Positions 23,597-37,092 of a stretch of DNA of 64,000 nucleotides are shown here, in pieces (position 1 is the first letter of the stretch; each line of letters begins with the position of its first letter). Source of the stretch: Selaginella moellendorffii (lineage: Eukaryota; Streptophyta; Lycopodiopsida; Selaginellales; Selaginellaceae); NCBI RefSeq assembly GCF_000143415.4, contig NW_003314316.1, positions 322,120-386,119 on the forward strand, read 5' to 3'. The translations under genes and the position numbers were made by a program. A model generated the notes under the pieces. The model saw only the letters and a program-made list of their open reading frames with translations, did not search any database and was not told the origin of the DNA.

Positions 23597-26500
23597 ATGC
23601 TACCCAAAAAGAGAACCGCTGCGACAGGGGAGGAAGGCTCGAGCAAGCAGTCCAAGCGCGTCCGGCCGGGTGATTCCAGCGCCCTAGCGGCACAGCAGTG
23701 CGACCTTGTCATGGGAGGCGATGGCGGCGCGGTGGCGGTTCCATCGGATGTGGAGATTGACGAGGATTTGCACAGCCGGCAGCTCGCCGTCTATGGCCGC
23801 GAAACGATGCGCCGCTTGTTCGGGGCAAACGTTCTCGTCTCGGGGTTGCAAGGGCTTGGCGTCGAGATCGGTAAGCGATTGATAGAAAAATCACGAAATT
23901 TCCATTTGATGATTCGTTGTGGCAGCCAAGAACGTGATCTTGGCGGGGGTGAAATCCGTGACGATTCACGACTCCGGGACGGTGGAGCTTTGGGATCTTT
24001 CCTCCCAGTTCTACTTCTCTGAGGCGGACGTGGGGAAGAACAGGGCCTTTGCTTGCGTTGACAAGCTCAAGGAACTAAACAACGCGGTCAATATCTCGGT
24101 GCTCACCACCGAGCTCACGGAGGAGATCTTGTCGAACTACCAGGTACTATTCTCTTCGAAATAATTTCTGGAATAGTATGCCAACTTATATCTCTACCTA
24201 GGTGGTCGTGTTCACCGATTCAAGCCTGGAGGAGGCTATCCGATTTAACAACTTCTGCCACAACCACAACCCACCGATTGCTTTCATCAAGGCAGACATC
24301 AGGGGCATCTTTGGGAGCGTCTTTTGTGACTTTGGGCCGGACTTCACTGTGGTGGATGTGGATGGAGAGGAACCACACACAGGGATCATCGCGTCGATTA
24401 GTAATGACAACCCGGCTGTTGTCTGCTGCGTCGACGACGAGAGGCTGGAGTTTCAGGACGGCGACTTGGTTCTCTTCAACGAAGTGAAGGGAATGGTGGA
24501 GCTAAACGATGGGCGGCCCAGGAAAATAAAGAATGCCCGACCGTATTCTTTCACTCTGGAGGAGGACACGACTGGTTACTGTGCTTATGAAGCCGGGGGG
24601 ATCGTCACGCAGGTGAAACAGCCAAAGGTTTTGAACTTTAAGACTTTGGAGGAAGCAATTCAAAACCCGGGGGATTTTCTTCTGAGCGACTTCTCCAAGT
24701 TCGATAGGCCTCCGCTCTTGCACCTGGCCTTCCGTGCCTTGGATGCGTTCTGTGCTCAAGAAGGACGTTTTCCCGCTCCAGGATCCGGGGAGGATGCACA
24801 GGCGCTCATCGCCATTGCGAAGCGCTTGAACGACAGTGCGGGAGATCAGAAGCTCGACAACATTGACGAGTCTATTCTTACGAAGTTCGCAAGTGGATCA
24901 AAAGCCGTTTTGAATCCCATGGCTGCGATGTTTGGAGGCATCGTTGGGCAGGAAGTGTTGAAAGCTTGCTCCGGCAAGTTCCATCCTTTGTTTCAGGTGC
25001 GCGCTGTCTTTTTCTTGTCCGTGGCGTAGATATTGAGTGCTTTGTTTTGCAGTTCTTTTACTTCGATTCGCTCGAATCCGTTCCATCTGAGCCTCTCTCG
25101 GCCGAGGACGCTGCTCCTACAGGTGGCCGCTACGATGCTCAGATAGCCGTGTTTGGGAGGCAGGTGCAGCAGAAGCTGGAAAATGCGAAAGTTTTCGTTG
25201 TGGGAGCTGGTGCTCTTGGCTGCGAGTTTCTCAAGAATCTGGCTCTCATGGGTGTAGCCTGCGGGAGTGGAAAGCTTACAGTTACCGACGACGACGTGAT
25301 TGAAAAGAGCAACCTCAGCCGGCAGTTTCTTTTCCGTGACTGGAACATCGGGCAAGCAAAGTCCACGGTTGCGTCCACGGCTGCTCTGAGCATCAACTCG
25401 TCGCTTAACGCTGAAGCTCTCCAAAACCGTATCAGCCAGGATACAGAGAACATATTTGACGACGTCTTTTGGGGTGGCTTGGACGTCGTGATAAATGCTC
25501 TGGACAACGTCAAGGCGAGACTTTACGTGGACTCGAGGGCTGTCTACTTCCAGAAGCCTCTCCTCGAGTCTGGAACCTTGGGGCCCAAGTGCAACACGCA
25601 GATGGTTATACCGCATCTAACTGAGAACTACGGGGCGTCCAGAGACCCTCCCGAGAAGCAAGCTCCAATGTGTACGCTCCACTCGTTCCCCCACAACATC
25701 GACCACTGCTTGACGTGGGCAAGGTCCGAGTTTGAGGGGCTGCTCGAGAAGACACCTTCCGAAGCCAACGCGTTTCTCTCGAATCCGCAGGAGTACAAGT
25801 CGTCAGCAAGGTCCGCTGGGGATGCTCTGTCCCGAGAGATGCTCGAGCGCATTGTTGAGTGCCTTGTCACGGAGAGATGCCACACGTTTGAGGATTGCAT
25901 CGTCTGGGCGAGGAAAAGGTATTTGGAAATTTGTGTTTCGTTTATCACCACCACCTTACTGTTTTGCGTAGGTTCGAGGACTACTTCGTGAACAGAGTCA
26001 AGCAGCTCACGTACACGTTTCCAGAGGACTCAACCACAAGCTCCGGAGCTCGGTTCTGGTCTGCACCGAAACGCTTTCCGCGAGCTCTTCAGTTTTCGTC
26101 GACCGATCCTTCTCATCTTTCTTTCGTAGCATCGGCGGCCATCCTCCGGGCTGAAACGTATGGCATCCCCAGGCCCGTGTGGGTGCTCAACCCGAAGCAA
26201 CTTGGTGAAGTCGTCGACAAGATCAATCTCCCAGAGTTCAAGCCCAAGCAGGGTGTGAAGATTGTCACCGATGAGAAGGCCACCAACTTGACCGCTTCCA
26301 GCTTGGACGACGCTGCCGTCATCGATCAGCTGATTAGCACGCTGGACGACGGTACTAAGTCGCTGCCAACGGGATTTCGCCTCGTTCCTATCCAATTTGA
26401 GAAGGTTCGAATTTTTCTCTTTTGTTGATGAACTCTACTGACGATGGTACACGTTGTAACAGGACGATGACACAAACTATCACATGGAGCTGATAGCGGC

Positions 26501-27056
26501 GCTCGCAAACATGCGAGCGAGAAACTACGAGATCCCCGAGGTGGACAAGCTCAAGGCCAAGTTCATAGCCGGGAAGATCATTCCAGCCATCGCGACGACG
26601 ACGGCACTGGCGACTGGCCTGGTTTGCCTGGAGCTGTACAAGGTGTTCCAGGACAAGGGGGTGGAAGACTACAGGAACACGTTCGCCAACTTGGCCCTGC
26701 CGCTCTTCTCCATGGCCGAGCCGGTTCCTCCCAAGTCGTTCAAGCACGGCGAGCTGGCCTGGTCGATCTGGGACCGATGGGTGATCCAAGGGGACCTCAC
26801 GCTGACGGAGCTCCTGGAGTGGTTCCAGGCCAAGGGATTGACAGCCTACAGCATCTCGTGTGGCCAGAGCCTGCTCTACAACAGCTTGTTTCCGCGGCAC
26901 AAGGAGCGGCTGGGCAGGAAAGTGTCGGAGCTCGCAAAGGAGGTGGCGAAGCTGGACATTCCTCCAAACAGGAAGCACTTTGACGTGATTGTGGCGTGCG
27001 AGGACGACGAAGGCGAGGACTGGGACGTGCCACTGGTTTCAATCTGCTTTAGATAG
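23597..27056 (+). CDS. UBA1: Ubiquitin-activating enzyme E1
   Basis: Six exons: 23597-23870, 23926-24143, 24202-24996, 25053-25918, 25972-26404, 26463-27056; 3180 nt, 1059 residues. E1 adenylates ubiquitin with ATP, forms a thioester on its catalytic Cys and passes ubiquitin to E2 enzymes. A basic N-terminus ([20 protein letters not shown]) may act as a nuclear localisation signal. The inactive adenylation repeat starts near residue 60 ([18 protein letters not shown]). The active adenylation domain has [14 protein letters not shown] near residue 480, with [20 protein letters not shown]. The catalytic Cys is residue 636, in [19 protein letters not shown]. The C-terminal ubiquitin-fold domain ends [14 protein letters not shown]. 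Full-length and undamaged. The start was chosen at the first ATG of the exon. Confidence 0.95.
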
Positions 27057-29187
27057 AACTCTCGTCCAAACCAAGTTAAGACATTTATACTGTTCGATGG
27101 ACAACGGAAAAAATTAAAAATTAATATAGAAGGGTTTCTTCCATTATCAAGATGTTAATTAAAAAATGCGGAGAGCAAATGCATGTGCCACCTTGGGTAA
27201 AGTAGGTCGTTCACAATGTCGAGCCGTATTTGTGTGGAAGAAGACGCTGTTGTTGCGCCAAAGGTATCTCTTGCACTGTTGCTTGCTTAGCGAGCTGAAA
27301 GTGGGGCAACGGGCGCTGACTGGGAAGAAATTGCAACAGTCGTTGCTAGTGCAGGTGGCCGTCTCAGCAGTTGCAGGTTTTGCTGGGTCCACGAATACCA
27401 AGAGATTACCAGGATTCTTGGAAATTTCTGCTCTGGGAATGTGCAGTGAGCATCTCACTGCTGGTAAGATCTTCTCAAAGTGGCTTTTCTAACCTTTAAG
27501 CCTTTGTAAACTCAAGGTTTTTTATTGCAAGTCTTGTGTGTCTCTGATGGGTGATGGCTCCACTTACTTGTACGACTTGGTGCCAGACTTACGGGTTGAA
27601 CTGGTGGTGACAGACTTACAATCACTTTTTCGGCCATTTGGATGGATTCCCTCGTGAGGGCAAGGAGAGGATGGAGAGGATGAGCACTCTATAGCGGCCT
27701 GGGCTTTGGCAGCATGAGGAGGACATGCATACAAACTTCCATGCATGCAAAAAACGTCCATATACAAAAAATGTTACAAAAATGTTGTTTGTGATATCAT
27801 TCTAAATAGTGAAAATAAAAGGTGGATTACTTTTTCCTTTTCTTAAATTATTACTAATAAGAGGTTGTTAGTAACTTGCTCAAATCCTTGCCATCCAGAT
27901 CCTAAATGCACAAAGGAGAAAACTTAAATTAAAACTTTGTGGTCCCAAATCAAGAGCAACAAAATGCCCTTCCAAGGCAAATGCTCATGTAGTCCTATCT
28001 TGATACTGCCTTAATTAAGAAATAAGCCAACAAAAAAAAAATACAAAATTTTGCTCGGTCTACCAGCGGCTTGATCCCGAGGTCCGAGCTCATCAAAAGG
28101 AAGTAGTGCATCATTCTTGTCTATCCCTTGTCAAGCCCTTGGGCTCCAGGATCACTCCCAGCACGTATACCCTATCTCAGACTGTGAGCAACGAGCGACC
28201 AGAGTATTCATGCCCACCAACCATGCTCAGTGCACCTGCTTTGCCCAGGCTGTGCAGCTTGCTTATAGTCGTCAGAATCCCAAGATTATGGCATCCATAT
28301 GAAGGAGAGATTCACACAGCAATGATCTCAGACTTGCATACAGAACTTCCTCACTGTTGAAATCTAATATACTGCCGGGAGTTTTGGGAGATTCACTCAT
28401 TGACTTCCTCCACCTCAGCAAGAGAAGACCCAGCTGAGGAGTTTTTGTGAGTTGGGTGAGAGATTCGTGGTGTCCCTGGGTGTTTGCTGGGCCGAGTTAC
28501 TTGGTTTCTGGGCATGAGCCATATGCATGTGTCAAAGAGCTTGTCTCAATTTGGTGGCTGTAATGGGGGATAGTAAGGCATAGCTTCAATTCATCAAGGT
28601 GAGCGACTTTTGCGAGCTGGATGGCATGGAGCTCGCCTGATGCTTTAAGAGGGGTTGAAGTAGGATTTTCAATTCTTTGACAAATTCTGAGCTGTGAGAG
28701 AGCTAGATTGCCATGTGCAAGCGTATGGCTCTTCTAAATGTGACAAGGAACTGTCCAGTGCTGTGTGACTCTATGGAGCTCCTCACTGCTCGATATGCAA
28801 ACAACAACCCAGTTCGATGCACTTTCAGCTGTGTTGAATCATGTGTCATTGCCCTAGGTCAAAAAAATCAAATCCAGTTGCGGTCCTATGAGGTAGGCAT
28901 GTAGGTTGGGTCTCCTGCATATGGGAAATTGCCTTTGCATTCCAAAACAACAATGCTTGCTACGAGCCCAAACTTCTCACCTTTGCTTGAGGAAAGTGTA
29001 TGACATCTTGCCACATATGTTCAACTGCTGATGGAGAGCAAAACTTAGAGAATTGGAGCTAGCATGCTGGGACTTGGGAGCTCGAGCAATTGAAGATGGA
29101 AGAGAGCCATGTATTGCAATTTATCAACTGTTAGAAACTAAGATTAGCTTTGATATTGCCACCAATTTCTAGTTATCAAATAATCAG
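27057..29187. other. Unassigned intergenic region
   Basis: About 2.1 kb between the 3' end of UBA1 and the 3' end of HEXO1. Open frames of up to 108 codons (27166-27492) have no recognisable motif. AT-rich from about 27.75 to 28.05 kb. No RNA gene, terminal repeat or transposon domain recognised. Confidence 0.4.
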
Positions 29188-31415
29188 TTAGATTCCTCTT
29201 TCATTTAATAATCTTCTGAAAGTTTCCATTCTATCACCTGCTTTGTGTGGACCTAGATTTGTGACAGAAAATGGGCTCCAAAACTTCTCTATAGTAAGAA
29301 TGAATAAAATGAATAAAAATGTTAAAATCAACTTACCTGCTGCAGCAGCTGCTCTTGGCCATATTATTTGGTGAATGTTGCTACCATCCACTTTCTCTCC
29401 CCACATACACACTTCACCACCAAGAATTAGTTGTTGTTCTCTACCATCAGTGATGCTATCATATGGCTCCTTGTTGTAAAACTGCTCCCATGTGACTTCA
29501 AAATGGTCCAGGTACCATGAAGCCTGCTCGCTTATTATGCACTTCAGTCCTGACTTGACCACACTAGGAGCAATTGCAGATCCAAGCCTGTAACAACATA
29601 GCTTTACTTTGAAACACCACATATTGATTTTCTTATACCAGTTCTGGATGATTGTGTTCTTTGGCAAGCTTGATCCAAAATTTTGAAATGCTTCCTGCCT
29701 AGAAGTATTGTAGAGAAAAATAAATACATGTTATGCAATGCATGGATTACCAGCTAACAGGAACATAACCATGTTTCATAGCTAGCTTCTGTACTTCAAG
29801 CACAAAAAACTTGTACGCTTGTGTGGCTGTTAAATTGTGCTTGCCCAACCTATCATAAAAGTATCTAGTTTCAATCGAATTTGATTTTGAGAATATCAGA
29901 CCATTCAGAAACAAGCTTTGTGCTTTCCCAACAATCTGTTATTATCAAGAGTTAATAAAATAATAATAATTCATCACTTCTTACTTGTATTTACTTCGTC
30001 TCCTCCAATATGTAACAGCTCAAATGGAAATGCCTTACGCAAATCTAGCAAGTTTGCATGCACTAAATATTTTAGAATTTTAATAAATATCATCTATATT
30101 ACCAAAAAAGATGCCATCAATCACTTCAAACGTGAACTCCTTACTCACGTCTAGTGGAGTTCTGCAATTTTGGGAAGGCCACAACTGAGGATATCCAACT
30201 CCCCTGTAAATTGCAAAGTAATCTCATAAAGCATAAAAGAGAACTGCATACCAAGAACGGGCATGCCCTGGAACATCGATCTCAGCCATTATACTTATAC
30301 CCCTCAGTTCAGCATACCTTAGATAGTTACTAACTTATTTATTATTCTCATCCCTTTTAAAGCTTACTTGACTAAGTCTTTTGCATGGTCGAGACTATAG
30401 CGTTGTTTATTTGAGTAAGAGCCATTCCAAAGCTTTGGGAAAGAAGGGATCTCCAAAGGGAATGATTCATCGTCAGAAATATGCCAATGCAAAACGTTCT
30501 GGAACAGAGTAAGTTGATAAATTATTAAGCCAAAGCACTTACTAGCTTGGCATAGGCCATGGAATCAATAATAGTCTTTATTGTGTTTAATGGTAAGTAA
30601 TGTCGTGCAGTATCTAGTTATTTAGCAAAATTAAGATTTAAAAGAAAATAAAAATTCATACCTATCAAAAGGCCTCTATACAAGAATCTTGGCTCATCAA
30701 AAATGTCCCAAGGGCAATTCTCCAAAAAAATAGTTTTTGCTTCAACATTGTATCTGCAGATCTGACTGAAAGTCTATGCAACAAAAACTTTGAACCAAGC
30801 CTGACTAATTTCTTCAATTATTACCTCCAATCCTCGAAGGGCTCCATAGACAGTGTTTGCCTTGTTCGAACCAACCAACAAACAAATGCTTTTACAAATA
30901 AAAGATCTTACCTGGAGAAATGCGCTTTTTGGATCCAAAGGATCTGGAATTTGGAGGTGGTAAGATTCATCAGTCCCGATATGGAGCTGCTAAAAGATCA
31001 ACATTAGAACCAAACAAGCAGGAGAGTCTCAATTTGCTCTCACGCTTTGGTTGTATGAGAAGAGATCAATACGAAGCTTGTCTAAAACAAACTTTGGTGG
31101 ATTGATCACCAAATCTTGTACTAACGTTCTTTGACCACTAATCAGTGCAGTGTACCGATCCATCCCTGCGTGCAAGACAACCAAATCCTGTGGAGCTGAG
31201 GTGTATATACTAAATTTTGGAGACAGTGTCATAGAGAGGGAGCCTTTGGAGTAATTTTTTGGTGCTGGTAAGATGAAATCACTTGAGCTGCCATGATGAT
31301 CCCAATCACTCAAAACTACACCCCATGGGCTCCCATTCCAAAGTTTAAAGGTGATTGTGAACAAAACCACTACAAGATATATTAGTATCCCTCTCAATGG
31401 TTTTTTACTCAACAT
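29188..31415 (-). pseudogene. Beta-N-acetylhexosaminidase (GH20), one-base frameshift (HEXO1)
   Basis: Fourteen exons on the minus strand: 31415-31044, 30986-30912, 30860-30825, 30773-30662, 30613-30543, 30498-30368, 30318-30252, 30203-30103, 30044-29985, 29935-29902, 29849-29751, 29698-29639, 29587-29337, 29288-29188. GH20 enzymes remove terminal GlcNAc/GalNAc from N-glycans in the vacuole or apoplast. An N-terminal anchor (GILIYLVVVLFTITF) precedes the catalytic domain, which holds [31 protein letters not shown], the catalytic pair in HIGGDEVNT, and GGEVCMWGEKVD. The exons sum to 1570 nt, one base too many. The extra base is in exon 7, a five-G run at 30300-30304, where the paralogous exon is 66 nt instead of 67. 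The shift leads to a TGA soon after. Otherwise intact (522 residues), so recent inactivation or a homopolymer error. Confidence 0.85.
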
Positions 31416-32132
31416 TGTGCTAGTGTTTCCATTTCTGTCATTCCTTATTTATTATCTTAGAAAAAAAAAATCCAGTCACCCAAATTGTATACACCTACTG
31501 AATAAGAAAAATTCTTCTGATTGTTCACCAGTTCACCACCAACGCTACTCTCCAAACCCATGCTGATGTCCAACCTATCTTTATCTTGTCATAATTCACC
31601 TAATTTATTCACTAAGAAATTATTCTTTTAATTATTTCACAAACAGTATATTATTAAGAATATTTCTTAAGGAATCTATGTATATTCTAAGATATTTCTG
31701 TAATCAAAGTAATTTACAATTTTAGGGTTTTTGACTTCCAGCCACCCGCACAACTACAACCCCAAGGTTGAGGGTGCTCACCCTTGGAGTACTCTACCTT
31801 TGTCCTCAGCTTGTGCTTAGTGGTTTTCCTATACACAGGTTCTTTCCTTGCTCCCCTTCTCTCATGTGTTGTGTTTTATCTCTTTCTTCAAAGACTCGCC
31901 ATTTTACTTTACCGGCTAGCTATCGGCCTTGAAGGTCCTCCACGCGGACACTAACTTGGGGCTGTTAGCAATTGGTTTCTGTTCTTATTCTTGAAAGGAC
32001 ATTCTTTCAAAGAATCTCCTAAATACTGCATTTATATTAAATCTCAAGTGAATGTTTATTAGCTATTATATGGTGGAAGTCGATATTTAAAGACATATAC
32101 CATGGTGGAAGTTTTCCAAATGTCCTTTAATT
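31416..32132. other. Intergenic, nothing recognised
   Basis: About 720 bp between the start of HEXO1 and the 3' end of FUT-A, mostly AT-rich with one GC-richer patch near 31.74-31.98 kb. It should contain the HEXO1 promoter. No repeat or RNA gene recognised. Confidence 0.4.
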
Positions 32133-33936
32133 CTAATCCTTGCTTATGGAATTGACACAAAGAAAACCCACATTGAGTTTGCCATTGGTCATCCTCATGC
32201 AATCAATTGTGTAACTCCACCCGGATCCCAGAGCTCCAACGAATAAATCAGCCTCTAGAGCCATCATCAAATTGACATAGCTATTGCCAAATGCAGTCCT
32301 CTTGCCAAGAGATTTCATATACTTGATCTCCACCTTCATGAAGTAAAATTTCCAATCCTTAACATCCATAAAAACAATGCAAAAAATGTTTCAAAAAGAA
32401 GTTTTCTTCTTACTTGCATCTCTGTGGAAAGCCATACGTTCTCCAAGTCTGGAAATTTTCTTCTCAACGTGTTTGCAAGGTTTATGTAGTCTTTGAAAGG
32501 ATGGAGTGTCATCTCCCCACCTTTATCTCCTTGCCTTACATGGATGCTTACTATAGGTCTTGGAATCCAAGGTCCATACTTGTTCCACACAAATTCCTCT
32601 AGGGGAGTTTGGGCTTGCTCTTGCAGGAAGTTAACTGGCAAATCTCTTGGTAGAGAGAGGACAATAGCTCTAGCAGCTTTTATTCCAAATGCTTGATGTC
32701 GGGCTTGGTTTAATAAGTTGCAAAGATACTCACTTGGAAAACGCATTAGATAACGATAAGCCGTCACAAAAAGAATTTTCAAGTGAAAGGAAAAGAAAAG
32801 TTTCTATAACTTATACCTGTGCTCTCCACCACCTCCGTTTATTATAGTAATAAATATCTCCCAAAACTGCTCCATTTAACTCCTCTGTTAGTCGCATTTT
32901 CTTCCATGGTTCACCCCAAATCCTAATCTTTTCCTTGGATTAATGGATCTACCATATAAAATAAAACAAACCTTGGTACACCAGACCACAGACCAAGGGT
33001 GTTGTTCGATTTTTTTAATATCCCTTGATTCCATGCATTCTCATCAGAATATAATTCCATAGCACGACTGATACATTCTTTAGAGGCCTCCAGAGCAAAA
33101 TAGCAAGACCACCTCATATAATTTTGTCCTGGAAGAAAGTGATACTTCAATTAATTTTTCTAGCATAATATTAACAAACCTGTGCATCCCTGATGGTTTG
33201 CTCCATGGTAAGGCAATGTAACAAAAACCCTTCCTTCACTCACAGCTAGAGAAAGTATGGATGAAAGGTATGCAATTTGAGAACCAGCACCAATAGGAAA
33301 ATTATCACTGTGCCAGTGTGCCAAGAGAAATGTCACATTGCTACAATCTTTGTTGGTGGAGCCACAAATCATGCTGCACAAGCCTTGTCAAGGGAAGATT
33401 GTCGTCATTACCACCGCTAATCTGTAGAAAAAATAAATTTCCCTCTTAGAATGTTTCATGTTAAGGTGATACTTTGCCATGGTATAAAATTCGAGATGCT
33501 CTCTTGTGATCCTCCCCAATAGCAGTTTCCCACAAGTTCCATGGAGGCAGTTCACCATCTTTTCCACGACGATCCATCCTTGTATGCAGCTCATTGCATC
33601 TTTTACAATCTTGGATGTGAGGTGGAAAAGGAACTCCTGCTGGAGCTTTGAATCTACTGGTATCTTTGCGGATCACTTGATCCAAACCTTTGCTCCAAAT
33701 ATCTACTAAAGCTTTCACCTTGCTTGGAACCTTTGTGTCAGGGTGTGACCATCTAATGCTGCTTCTAGTAAGATTTCTTTGCTTCAGATGATAATCAATT
33801 ACTAGAAAAGATGTTAAAAATAATAAGTAAGGCTAGACAATGCACCTTGAAATATCTGAAAGCCTCCATGCTTGGGGGATTGTTTTAGTGGACAGCTGGT
33901 AATTACCAATGTTTTGGTGAGACCAAACAAAGGCAT
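32133..33936 (-). pseudogene. GT37 xyloglucan-type fucosyltransferase, decayed copy FUT-A
   Basis: GT37 enzymes transfer fucose from GDP-fucose to cell-wall glycans in the Golgi. Exons on the minus strand: 33936-33846, 33801-33473, 33421-33180, 33128-32972, 32922-32817, about 32756-32414 and about 32366-32133. Family motifs: PPHIQDCKRC, DLWLHQ, YFALEASKECISRAMELYSD, KRRWWRAQ, RFPSEYLCNLLNQARHQAFG, PRPIVSIHVRQGDKGGEM, VWLSTEMQ, GSGWSYTIDCMRMTNGK. Three lesions are visible. A one-base frameshift at about 33341-33358 brings in TAG after WLHQQRL. The splice acceptors before TAYRYLMRFPS and before the last exon both lack AG, where the other copies have it. The first exon does not encode an obvious membrane anchor. 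Confidence 0.75.
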
Positions 33937-35107
33937 TTTAAATCTTCAATTTCTGACGCTGTAGCACCTCGCGTCAGAGTTTATTCTGTCCGTAGTCCCG
34001 ATGCCTTGAAGAAATTCACTCCACGCACCAAGAATAACTGTGTTTAGGGAAAATCATTAATTGTCTTGACCATTGGCATTTGCCACAAATCGGACTTCTG
34101 GGAAGAATAAAGCGATCACGACGCATTATGGGGTAAAGTTTGGTTCATGTTTGTTTCAATTCGTTGGTATTAGTATAGTTCTCGTAGGTAAGCAGTGGCA
34201 GATTTGTGTATGGTCGACCAAATTTCTGAAGCATTTTTCCGTGACGGAAGAACTCATTTGATGAGAGAAACATGAAAACACGGATCTTTATTAATACGTG
34301 AAAACCAAGGGAAACCCCCGGTTTACACTAGCATGTTTCCAGCCGTACAAAATAGTGTATGCTTGCAGAGGCTAGACAAACGGAGAGAGCTTTTACGTAA
34401 TGCATACTCTGGATCAAAACCAGGCAAACTCATGGCTTTGAGTTGATTGCGATGGGCCTTGTACAAAACTTACAGGTGCCTATTTCGATGTCAGCTCAAC
34501 TCTGTGTAGGATGGAAAGAGAACACACACCGCTTCTCGCATACAAGATTCCCACAAGGTACAATTCATCCACATCAGCAAAGCTCCTGCTTGCGGCATCT
34601 CCGAGTCTGATCTAAGTCGAGGAATCGATGAGGTTCATATCAAGCTCTATCATGTGAACCAGTTTTCCCAACGTTTCCCTTGCAGAACGCGTCAATTTCT
34701 TACGTCAGGCTGGATCGGGCTAGTGCAAAATTTTCTTGTCCTTGCCAGGCAAATCCCGAAAATGACAGCATGCTATTCGACGGTGCGTGCATCGAGAGCA
34801 CAGCCACGATAAAACAAATCTAGGACCACACACCTGTTTGCCTCTCAGCAGTTAGGAGCATAGAAGTTCCTAGTGGAGCAAAACTGGCAAACTCTGAAGT
34901 TTGACGTATTAATTTCTCATTCTGATCTTGGGTTTTCTTTCCTCTAAAATCTCAGTTGTGCAGCTAAACCGAGCAAAATGTTTTTCCACGCTTCGTGGAC
35001 TCAAGGTTAATCTCCTGATTAGTATTTGGTGAGCAAGAATAACCTAGAACTTTTAGGTGGTGCTTTCCAAATAAAATGTGAACTTAATTCTATATTTTCA
35101 GAGCAAA
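33937..35107. other. Divergent intergenic region between FUT-A and FUT-B
   Basis: About 1.17 kb between divergent fucosyltransferase copies. I see no coding region with recognisable motifs, no terminal repeats and no RNA gene. Confidence 0.4.
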
Positions 35108-36662
35108 ATGTTCAAACGACTTGCGCTTTGGATTCTCTTTGCGGTCCTCTTGATTATCAGCTGGCGGCCAGTGTTTGATTTGTGGAGCAATGAGTTGGAT
35201 CGAACCATCAACGCTGATCTCGACAGCAATATTAGAGCCGTGATGAAGTTTGCTGGCCGTCACCTCCAAGATTGCAAGCACTGCAGCGCCATGAATTCCA
35301 TGTTCGATCACGACTCCACCTCGACAAGAGAATTTCCCGCATGGGTACGTTCTAATTGGTAGGAACTTCTTTCATTTCAGTGTTGTCTTACACAGATCAA
35401 TGGAGCTGAGGAGGACAATCTCCCATTCACACGGCGCGTCCAGCGTGATATTTGGTTGCACCAACACCCCCGAAACTGTAGCGATGCGAAATTCCTACTG
35501 GCACATTGGTACGAAACAAGTGATTCAGTTGGAGTTGGATCGGACATGGTGTCCATGGCTGGAATGCTGGGAGCAGCTATTATTGAGAATAGGGCCAAAC
35601 ACAAAGGCTGCACAGGTGAACGAGATTCTTGGACTGGAGAGTATTTAAGATTTTGTGATTATGCTCAGGATCAAGTCATGTTGCTGGTCATGTTATTTTG
35701 TTCCGGAGGCCTCCGAGGAGTGCATAACACGGGCATTGCAGCTTTCTATGCAGGAGGAGGCCAAGAGAGAGGGAATTGTTAAGGACTTCAGCGGGGATCA
35801 ATGGAATCTTGTGCCCAGGTGAGAGAAAGAAAGTAAATGTAGCTTGGTTTTAATAGACAACCATAGTTCTTGGGGGAAGCCATGGAAAGCAATGCAACCA
35901 ACTGTGGAGCTGGATGGAAAGCTTGTGAATCACAACGCAAACCATCGAAGGTGGTGGAGAGCTCAGGCAAGTTTATAGAAGCTAGTCTAAGATTTAAACA
36001 GAGATTTATACACAGGCACTCCTCTCTCTCATACGTTTTCCAAGTGAGTACCTTTGCAATCTTATGAACCTAGCAAGGCACAGGTCATTTGGAGAGGAAG
36101 TAGCAATACTTGTTGACAAACCTCTTCCATTGTCGACTGAGATTAATAGTTTGGAGGAGCAGAGCTGCAGGCCATGGATGCCACGTCCTATGGTTAGCAT
36201 CCATGTAAGGCAGGAGGACAAGGGAAGAGAAATGGAGATTATTTCCTTTCATGAGTATATGAAGCTTTCCAACTCTCTTTGCCAGAGATTTCCAGATGTA
36301 AAGAGTGTATGGCTTTCGACAGAAATGGAGGTAATATAACTTCCTCTCACATTCTAAGAGACTATTATTACTTTTAGGACGTTATGGAAGAATCTGAGCA
36401 GTACAAAGACTGGAACTTCTACTACACTAAGGTACAAAGGCAGGCTGGAAATATCAGAATGGCGGAATATATGTCATTAATTGGAATGAGGCAAGCTTTT
36501 GATAATAGCTTTGTGAACCTGTTGATCGCTGGAGAGTGTGATCTTTTGGTGGGAGTGTTGGGTTCAACTTGGAGTTATGTTCTGGATGGTTTGAGGATGA
36601 CTAATGGCAAAGTTACCTCTGGCTTCCTCACTGTCAACCCCATCAATTCCCTCCTCAAATAA
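35108..36662 (+). pseudogene. GT37 fucosyltransferase, decayed copy FUT-B
   Basis: Exons 35108-35344, 35396-35615, 35669-35818, 35867-35966, 36016-36330, 36378-36662. It starts as a type II membrane protein (MFKRLALWILFAVLLIISW, then LQDCKHC). Compared with FUT-C, exon 2 lacks about nine codons in frame, between AAIIENR and AKHKGCTG. Exon 3 is one base short (150 nt instead of a phase-consistent 151), so it shifts frame before YFVPEASEECITRALQLS. The GDP-fucose region reads SIHVRQEDKGREM, with Glu where the other copies have Gly in HVRQGDK. The C-terminus is well kept (LVGVLGSTWSYVLDGLRMTN). Intron 4 has a GC donor (GCAAG at 35967), as in FUT-C. The shift and the lost Gly argue that it is inactive. 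Confidence 0.78.
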
Positions 36663-37080
36663 AAGCTTAATTAACATTTGCTAGTTCAATAGGACTTACT
36701 TCTGACAATGATTAGTAGCTTTGAAATGCATGTCTTTACTCACTTTTAAGTGAATATCTTTAATATATTCTCATTCATAATAACCTCGTTCATAATTAGT
36801 AAGTTTCTCATAGAATTCCCAAGATAAACATCCCCAAAAGATTGTAGCTTTCAACTTCATCTTAAGTGAAGAGTTTGGGAAACAGCTGGAGTATTTCATG
36901 GTTGTCAATAACTTTGATATGATGTTTCTCTAGCATTACAGTCATGATTGTAGTGACGGCCCTCATTAACAATGAACCACAGGAATATTTCAATATTATT
37001 CCATGGCCTATGGGATTTAAGGCCATAATGCTTTATGGGTTGGGAGGTTAGCCTAGGGTTCACTCTCTTATTCATTTCAT

Positions 37081-37092
37081 TGGTATCAGAGC
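37081..37092 (+). other. Retrotransposon primer-binding site (initiator tRNA-Met type)
   Basis: TGGTATCAGAGC is the standard plant LTR-retrotransposon site complementary to the 3' end of initiator tRNA-Met. It marks the inner edge of the 5' LTR, so that LTR ends at about 37079. Confidence 0.8.

Noticed and set aside
27166-27492. 108-codon open frame downstream of UBA1
   Set aside because: No recognisable motif and an open frame of similar size on the opposite strand.
32770-32816. FUT-A intron 5 read as retained coding sequence
   Set aside because: The region before TAYRYLMRFPS is open from AAACTTTTC onward, but the preceding donor sequence GTATAA brings a stop. A lost acceptor is the simpler reading.
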